The notes below the pieces were generated by a model, which did no database searches, was not told where the DNA came from, and worked only from the letters and a program-made list of their open reading frames with translations. Shown piece by piece: positions 6,862 to 10,352 of a stretch of 10,352 nt of DNA (within the stretch, counting starts at the first letter, position 1; each line of letters begins with the position of its first letter). The position numbers were made by a program, and so were the translations under genes. The stretch spans positions 2,212 to 12,563 of the forward strand of contig MHUC01000010.1 of assembly GCA_001823315.1 (NCBI GenBank), written 5' to 3'. The stretch is from Candidatus Wildermuthbacteria bacterium RIFCSPHIGHO2_12_FULL_40_12 (GTDB lineage: Bacteria > Patescibacteriota > Minisyncoccia > Minisyncoccales > 2-12-FULL-40-12).

Positions 6862-7353
6862 TCAAGGAAGCAGTTCTCTTACAATGTTGCTTACTGTCAT
6901 TCCGTCCGCCCGACCTCGCAGTTTCGGCATTAATTCTGACATAACTTTACCAATGTCCTTTGCCGTCTGAACATTAAGTTTTTGCATTATCTCTTTTGCT
7001 ATCGATATTATTTCTTCTTTGCTTAACTGGGACGGCAGATATTTTTCCAGAATCACTAACTCTGCTTTTTCTTTTTTCACCAAATCGTCTCGCGCGCCTT
7101 TCTCAAATTCCACAATGGCCTCCTTTCTTTTTTTGGCTTCGGAGACAACAACGGCTAGAATTTCTTCCTCCGACAATTGACTTTCTTTTTTCAATTTCTC
7201 TCCGTCAACACCGTCTTTGCTTAATTTATACCGCTTCTCTTTTTCCTTGTTCAAAACAGCGGCTAAAATCTGACGCAAAACCAAAACATCCAGCTCTTGT
7301 TTGCTTTTCATTAAAGACGTTAAGTCATTTTTAATTTTCTCCAAAAAGGTCAT
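6862..7353 (-). CDS. yqeY: GatB/YqeY domain protein
   Basis: The 163-residue, highly charged, helical cytoplasmic protein resembles the tail domain of GatB, which recognises tRNA in the amidotransferase. The precise role of free-standing YqeY is not settled. The N-terminal half (LVLRQILAAVLNKEKEKR, 24-41) and KKRKEAIVEFEKGARDDL (74-91) match the family. The second domain carries EKYLPSQLSKEEI (103-115), then DIGKVMSELMPKLRGRADG (133-151) and SNIVRELL (155-162), its hallmark. The start codon overlaps the rpsU TGA as ATGA and has an AGGA seven bases before it. The order rpsU-yqeY is a common bacterial pairing and supports both calls. Confidence 0.93.
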   Translation of the reverse strand: MTFLEKIKNDLTSLMKSKQELDVLVLRQILAAVLNKEKEKRYKLSKDGVDGEKLKKESQLSEEEILAVVVSEAKKRKEAIVEFEKGARDDLVKKEKAELVILEKYLPSQLSKEEIISIAKEIMQKLNVQTAKDIGKVMSELMPKLRGRADGMTVSNIVRELLP

Positions 7354-7589
7354 CTGCTCTTCCTTGACTTTGGCGTTATTTTGCCTAATTTTTTTAATTT
7401 CTGATATTGCTTCTTCATCTCCACCTTTCTCAAGGCGGCCTTTTTTTCCACGGTACGGGACTTTTTTCTATTTCTAAATCTTGTTTTTCTGGCGCGAACC
7501 AAGATTCCGCTTTGCTGAACGCCACGATTGAAACGATAGAGCAATGACTGGACAGTTTCTTTGTCTTTTTTTCTTACTTCTAAAGCCAT
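7350..7589 (-). CDS. rpsU: Small ribosomal subunit protein bS21
   Basis: The 79-residue, very basic protein begins MALEVRKKDKETVQSLLYRF, then NRGVQQSGIL, the typical S21 front end, in which the family often has a larger extension for its first helix. The remainder is a long basic helix (KTRFRNRKKSRTVEKKAALR and onward) ending in KSRKSR. bS21 sits near the 3' end of 16S rRNA on the 30S platform and takes part in initiation. The start overlaps the HIT gene's stop by one base (TAATG), and its own stop overlaps yqeY. No Shine-Dalgarno site is visible, so translation may depend on re-initiation after the HIT gene. Confidence 0.93.
   Translation of the reverse strand: MALEVRKKDKETVQSLLYRFNRGVQQSGILVRARKTRFRNRKKSRTVEKKAALRKVEMKKQYQKLKKLGKITPKSRKSR
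7361..7364 (-). promoter_or_regulatory. Shine-Dalgarno site for yqeY
   Basis: AGGA inside the end of rpsU, followed by seven bases (AGAGCAG) and the ATG at 7353. It lets ribosomes ending rpsU at the ATGA overlap start yqeY at once, so the two products are likely coupled. Confidence 0.55.
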
Positions 7590-7942
7590 TAGATATTACG
7601 CATTGGGATTTTATCTTTCCATCCGCCTAAAAGGTGCAAATGGATATGCGGTATGTGTCCGGTTTTCCCAATATTAAAGATAAGTTTACAAGCCGAAAAT
7701 ATGTTCTTTTCGATAGCGACCTTTTTAGCCGCCGCGGCTATTTCGCCAAGCAGCAATAAATCATCTTCCTTAAATTCCGATTTCCATTCAAGATGTTCCT
7801 TGGGCACAAAGAGAAAATGCATCGGAGAATCTGGTTCGACATTGTTAAACCCCAAGATCTTTTCATCTTCATAGACCGCCGCGGAAGGAATTTGCTTACT
7901 GATAATTTTACAAAAGATGCAATCCATAGCACGAATACTCAT
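7589..7942 (-). CDS. HIT-family nucleotide hydrolase/transferase
   Basis: HIT (HINT-type) proteins hydrolyse nucleoside phosphoramidates and related nucleotides through a histidine triad. From ATG 7942 the protein has 117 residues. DCIFCKIISKQIPS (7-20) holds the Cys pair often seen at the front of the HINT branch. VYEDEKILGFNNVEPDSPMH (23-42) and FLFVPKEH (43-50) are the usual middle motifs. The active site is HIHLHLLGG (99-107), with histidines 99, 101 and 103. An internal ATG at 7927 would give the common MDCIFCKI start, and a GTG at 7945 is also open. ATG 7942 is chosen because a TAGGA site sits seven bases before it. The physiological substrate cannot be told from sequence. Confidence 0.92.
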   Translation of the reverse strand: MSIRAMDCIFCKIISKQIPSAAVYEDEKILGFNNVEPDSPMHFLFVPKEHLEWKSEFKEDDLLLLGEIAAAAKKVAIEKNIFSACKLIFNIGKTGHIPHIHLHLLGGWKDKIPMRNI

Positions 7943-7949
7943 CACGAAT

Positions 7950-7954
7950 TCCTA
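7950..7954 (-). promoter_or_regulatory. Shine-Dalgarno site deciding the HIT gene start
   Basis: TAGGA on the minus strand is followed by seven bases and ATG 7942. It is too far (22 bases) from the alternative ATG at 7927, so it favours the start five residues upstream of the usual family start. Confidence 0.5.
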
Positions 7955-8007
7955 CGGATGATTAATAATATGTCCGCAAAAACTGGTGAGTTAAATTAGT
8001 GATTTTA

Positions 8008-9333
8008 TTAACGGCGCTTTAGTCGTTTTTTAATTTCGTCGACTATCTTGTCTAACTTCACTGTGTCTTGTTTGCCGGAAATCATATCTTTGATAAGGAT
8101 AGTTTTTTCAAGCGCTTCCTTTTGGCCCAAGATTAAAACATATCTTACTCCCAGCTTGTTAGCTTTATTAAGTTGAAATTTTAAGGAGTCCTTACCAAAA
8201 GTTTCAGCGGCTGTAATTTTTTCTTTTCTAAATTCTTCCAGAATCTTCAGGCTCTTCCTCTTGGCTAAATTCCCCAGTTGAGCTATAAAAATCTGCGCCG
8301 ACGCTTCTTCTGCGAACTTGATCCGTCTTGCCTTCATCGCCTGGATAATTCTTTCCACTCCCATGGCACCCCCTACTGCCGCGACATCTCTACCGCCTAT
8401 CAACTTAGCCAAAGCGTCGTATCTTCCCCCTCCGCCCATAGCCAAACTCGTCATCCCCTCGTTGACTTGAGATCCGTTTGCCGCATTCTTTTTGTCAGGA
8501 TTGACATCGCTAAAAATCTCGAAAACCGTTTTAGTATAATAATCCAATCCTCTTACTAAATGACTGTTTAATCTATACGGCAGCTCAAGTTCGTCCAAAA
8601 ATTCCAGCACTTCTTTAAAGTGATGATTGCACTCGTCGCAGAGATGATCTAAAATTTGCGGAGCTTGAGATTTTATCTGCTGACATTTTTCATCTTTACA
8701 ATCAAGCACTCTTAGAGGGTTTTTCCGAAATCTTCTCTTACAATCAAGGCACAAAGCCGATTCGCGAACCTTGAGATAACTGGTCAATAGTTTTTTATAA
8801 TAAGGTCGGCATTGGCTATCACCTATACTATTAACTTCGACGATCAAATTTTTTAAACGAAGTTCCTGCAATATGTTGTAGAAGATCTGGATCATTTGCG
8901 CATCTACCACGGAGCTTTTTTCTTCCAATATTTCAAATCCAACCTGCCAGAACTGACGATAACGACCGGCTTGAGGATGTTCAGCCCGAAAGAAAGGACC
9001 AAAATACCAAAGCTTGACTGGCTGGGGCAAATTAAACATCCCGTGCTGGAGAAAAGACCTGACAATCGGAGCGGTGCATTCGGGTCTTAGAGCCAAAAAA
9101 TCGCCCCCTCTGGTCTTAAGAACATACATTTGCTTCTGCACAATATCGGTAGAAAGACCCACGCCTCGGGAAAAAAGCTCTGCGTCCTCCAGAATTGGAG
9201 TATCTATTTTCTTAAAATCGTAAAAGCCGGCAATATGTTCAGAGACCTTATTGATACGTTGAAAATAATACTGCTCTTCCGGCAGGATATCGTGCATTCC
9301 GGTTGGAGATTGAAAGCGTAATTTCTTAGCCAT
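8008..9333 (-). CDS. hisS: Histidyl-tRNA synthetase
   Basis: This class II synthetase attaches histidine to tRNA(His). From ATG 9333 the protein has 441 residues, the usual bacterial size. It begins with SPTGMHDILPEEQYYFQRI (9-27). Motif 2 covers LRPECTAPIVR (82-92) to FGPFFRAEHPQAGRYRQFWQ (111-130). The histidine-binding motifs are LVRGLDYYTKTVFEIF (259-274) and GGGGRYDALAKLIGG (300-314). GVERI (325-329) belongs to motif 3, and an anticodon-binding domain fills about 345-441. Between the catalytic motifs lies an insertion with cysteines 195/198, 212/217 and 232/235, which could hold metal. Position 86 is Cys in a motif where Gly is commoner (RPEGTA). An upstream in-frame extension of 47 codons lies wholly inside lepB and is not used. 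The gene starts one base after the lepB stop. Confidence 0.96.
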   Translation of the reverse strand: MAKKLRFQSPTGMHDILPEEQYYFQRINKVSEHIAGFYDFKKIDTPILEDAELFSRGVGLSTDIVQKQMYVLKTRGGDFLALRPECTAPIVRSFLQHGMFNLPQPVKLWYFGPFFRAEHPQAGRYRQFWQVGFEILEEKSSVVDAQMIQIFYNILQELRLKNLIVEVNSIGDSQCRPYYKKLLTSYLKVRESALCLDCKRRFRKNPLRVLDCKDEKCQQIKSQAPQILDHLCDECNHHFKEVLEFLDELELPYRLNSHLVRGLDYYTKTVFEIFSDVNPDKKNAANGSQVNEGMTSLAMGGGGRYDALAKLIGGRDVAAVGGAMGVERIIQAMKARRIKFAEEASAQIFIAQLGNLAKRKSLKILEEFRKEKITAAETFGKDSLKFQLNKANKLGVRYVLILGQKEALEKTILIKDMISGKQDTVKLDKIVDEIKKRLKRR

Positions 9334-9334
9334 A

Positions 9335-9880
9335 TTAATAAGCAGGGGCTTCGATTTTAGCAAACACTCCGGGGGGCCAAGCCCGCAGAAAAACCCTTCC
9401 GATGATATTCTCCTTGGGCAGAGTTCCCCACCTTCTCGAATCGGATGACAACATCCTATTATCTCCCAACACAAAATATTCGTTATCGTGAAGGGTTATT
9501 TTGATATTGCCAGACGTCTCGACTAAATCAGACAAATAGCCAGATTCGTCCAAGGCCAAAAATTGATCTGCGCTGGAAATCGCAATTTCACCGTTTTCGA
9601 CTTCTATGGTTTCTCCTGGCAAACCGATAATTCTTTTAATGTAGCGCTGGGTTGGATTATCCGGGTACTTGAACACTATCACTTCGCCCCTTTTGGGCTT
9701 GAGAAATCGATAGGAAATTTCGTCAACAATCAGATAATCGCCGTTATTAAAGTTCGGCTCCATCGATTGACCAATCACAAAAAATGGCTGAAACAAAAAA
9801 TAACGAATCGGCACCACTATTAATAATGCCACCAATACTATTTTCAATGATTCCCAAATAAATAGAAAAAATGATTTCAT
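9335..9880 (-). CDS. lepB: Signal peptidase I
   Basis: This enzyme cleaves signal peptides from exported proteins at the outer face of the inner membrane. The 181-residue protein has one N-terminal membrane helix (about 12-30). The Ser box GQSMEPNFNNGDYLIVDEIS follows, with Ser39 as nucleophile, then KRGEVIVFKYP (63-73). The Lys box RYIKRIIGLPGETIEVENG (79-97) has Lys82 as general base. YFVLGDNRMLSSDSRRWG (135-152) is the last catalytic box, and the protein ends shortly after. It is short and single-pass, like Gram-positive and CPR versions rather than the two-helix E. coli enzyme. It is the first gene of the minus-strand run and has its own promoter. No Shine-Dalgarno site is visible before its ATG. 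Confidence 0.95.
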   Translation of the reverse strand: MKSFFLFIWESLKIVLVALLIVVPIRYFLFQPFFVIGQSMEPNFNNGDYLIVDEISYRFLKPKRGEVIVFKYPDNPTQRYIKRIIGLPGETIEVENGEIAISSADQFLALDESGYLSDLVETSGNIKITLHDNEYFVLGDNRMLSSDSRRWGTLPKENIIGRVFLRAWPPGVFAKIEAPAY

Positions 9881-9909
9881 GGAAATAGAGTTTTGATAAA
9901 TTATCTTAA

Positions 9910-9937
9910 ATTATAGCAACATGCTTGAATTTGGCAA
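9910..9937 (-). promoter_or_regulatory. Promoter of lepB and probably the whole minus-strand operon
   Basis: On the minus strand, TTGCCA (9937-9932, five of six to TTGACA) is followed by a 16-bp spacer and a perfect TATAAT (9915-9910). The -10 is preceded by TGC, making it an extended -10. A start near 9903 would leave a leader of roughly 23 bases before lepB. No terminator-like hairpin with a T run was seen in the gaps between the downstream genes, so transcription could continue through all twelve genes. Confidence 0.7.
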
Positions 9938-9961
9938 ATCGTACCGACAAAAGATATTAAA

Positions 9962-9970
9962 TGGTATAAT
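9962..9970 (+). promoter_or_regulatory. Extended -10 promoter of pth, likely leaderless
   Basis: TGGTATAAT is a perfect extended -10. No good -35 hexamer lies at 16-18 bp upstream. Only nine bases separate the hexamer from the pth ATG at 9980, so the transcript is expected to start about three bases before the ATG or at it. There is also no room for a Shine-Dalgarno site. The promoter is back to back with the lepB promoter. Confidence 0.65.
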
Positions 9971-9979
9971 TAACCTACA

Positions 9980-10352
9980 ATGATCGCTATTTTCGGTCTG
10001 GGAAACCCCGGGGAAAAATTCAAAAAAACAAGGCACAATCTTGGCTTTTTGGTTTTGGACAAACTGCAAGAAAATGGTGGTTTTTCCGATTGGCAGAAAA
10101 ACAAAGCGGGAATTTGCTTCTATTCTTGGGGCACGATTGCAAACCAGAAAATCGAGCTGATTAAACCGCTAACATTTATGAATGACTCTGGCAGAACAGT
10201 TGCTTATGTGACTAAAAAACACGAAATTAATCCTGAAAAAATATGCATCGTCCATGATGACATAGATCTTCCTCTGGGAAAAATGAAAATATCGAAATCT
10301 AGGGGCGCGGCCGGACATAAAGGCGTCGAATCGATTATTAATGCGCTAAAAA
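9980..10352 (+). CDS. pth: Peptidyl-tRNA hydrolase, N-terminal part (cut by window edge)
   Basis: Pth frees tRNA from peptidyl-tRNA that drops off ribosomes. The first 124 residues are present and the frame is open at the right edge. The start MIAIFGLGNPGEKFKKTRHN carries Asn9 and the catalytic His19 (Asn10 and His20 in E. coli). KPLTFMNDSGRTV (62-74) has the substrate-binding Asn68, and VHDDIDLPLGK (91-101) has Asp93. GAAGHKGVESI (109-119) matches the GGHNGLKxI segment, with Lys114 where E. coli has Asn114. It is the only plus-strand gene and is divergent from lepB. Confidence 0.95.
   Translation, partial: MIAIFGLGNPGEKFKKTRHNLGFLVLDKLQENGGFSDWQKNKAGICFYSWGTIANQKIELIKPLTFMNDSGRTVAYVTKKHEINPEKICIVHDDIDLPLGKMKISKSRGAAGHKGVESIINALK

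Noticed and set aside
6996..7334. Plus-strand open frame of 112 codons opposite yqeY
   Set aside because: It is antisense to a well-supported gene, its composition (Leu/Phe/Ser/Arg-rich) is that of a reverse-strand shadow of a Lys/Glu-rich protein, and it has no recognisable motif.
325..7352. Possible use of TGA as a sense codon, as in some CPR lineages
   Set aside because: TGA ends the glycosyltransferase gene and rpsU exactly at ATGA overlaps with the next start, and the recognised proteins have normal ends, so the standard bacterial code fits.
7946..8007. Possible internal promoter or terminator between hisS and the HIT gene
   Set aside because: A TATTAT hexamer is present, but no -35 lies at proper spacing and there is no TG extension. 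No stable hairpin with a T run is visible, so neither was called.
8278..8559. Plus-strand open frame of 93 codons opposite hisS
   Set aside because: It is antisense to conserved HisS motifs, with no family features and no start context.
9334..9474. N-terminal extension of hisS by 47 codons (start at 9474)
   Set aside because: It is a second frame of the lepB 3' end. HisS families start close to the SPTGMHDILPEE segment, and an ATG lies right before it.

Overview
The window looks like a chromosomal segment from a Candidate Phyla Radiation (Patescibacteria) bacterium, most likely of the Parcubacteria type. This is inferred from several things: very tightly packed genes with ATGA and TAATG junctions, a DUF5671-like membrane protein paired with a small pilin-like membrane protein, a ComEC without its nuclease domain, and short versions of core proteins (an FtsZ of about 309 residues with no tail). 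Several genes have no visible Shine-Dalgarno site. TGA acts as an ordinary stop: it ends rpsU and the glycosyltransferase gene at ATGA overlaps. This argues against the recoded lineages (Gracilibacteria, SR1/Absconditabacteria).

Layout. Twelve genes lie head to tail on the minus strand. In order of transcription they are lepB (signal peptidase I), hisS, a HIT-family hydrolase, rpsU, yqeY, ybeY, ftsA, ftsZ, a DUF5671-like membrane protein, a pilin-like single-pass protein, a comEC-like channel, a GT28/MurG-like glycosyltransferase, and the first 109 codons of an EamA-like transporter that runs off the left edge. On the plus strand at the right edge, pth (peptidyl-tRNA hydrolase) starts divergently and is cut by the window end. 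The 99-bp gap between lepB and pth holds two back-to-back extended -10 promoters. The pth promoter lies so close to its ATG that the mRNA is probably leaderless. A similar extended -10 sits just before the glycosyltransferase gene. The longest internal gap, about 65 bp between hisS and the HIT gene, shows no convincing promoter or terminator.

How the genes fit together. The first half of the run is translation and RNA maintenance (hisS, rpsU, yqeY, ybeY, with pth divergent) plus protein export (lepB). The middle is the core of the division machine (ftsA-ftsZ). The last part is envelope-associated: two unknown membrane proteins, a DNA-uptake channel, a lipid- or sugar-transferring GT-B enzyme and a transporter. 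The most interesting signal is the divisome pair. FtsZ has Asn in place of the T7-loop Asp used for GTP hydrolysis (Asp212 in E. coli), and it lacks the C-terminal linker and FtsA-binding peptide. FtsA is nevertheless present next door, with its nucleotide-binding motifs and C-terminal membrane helix intact. No mobile element, CRISPR array, tRNA or rRNA was seen.
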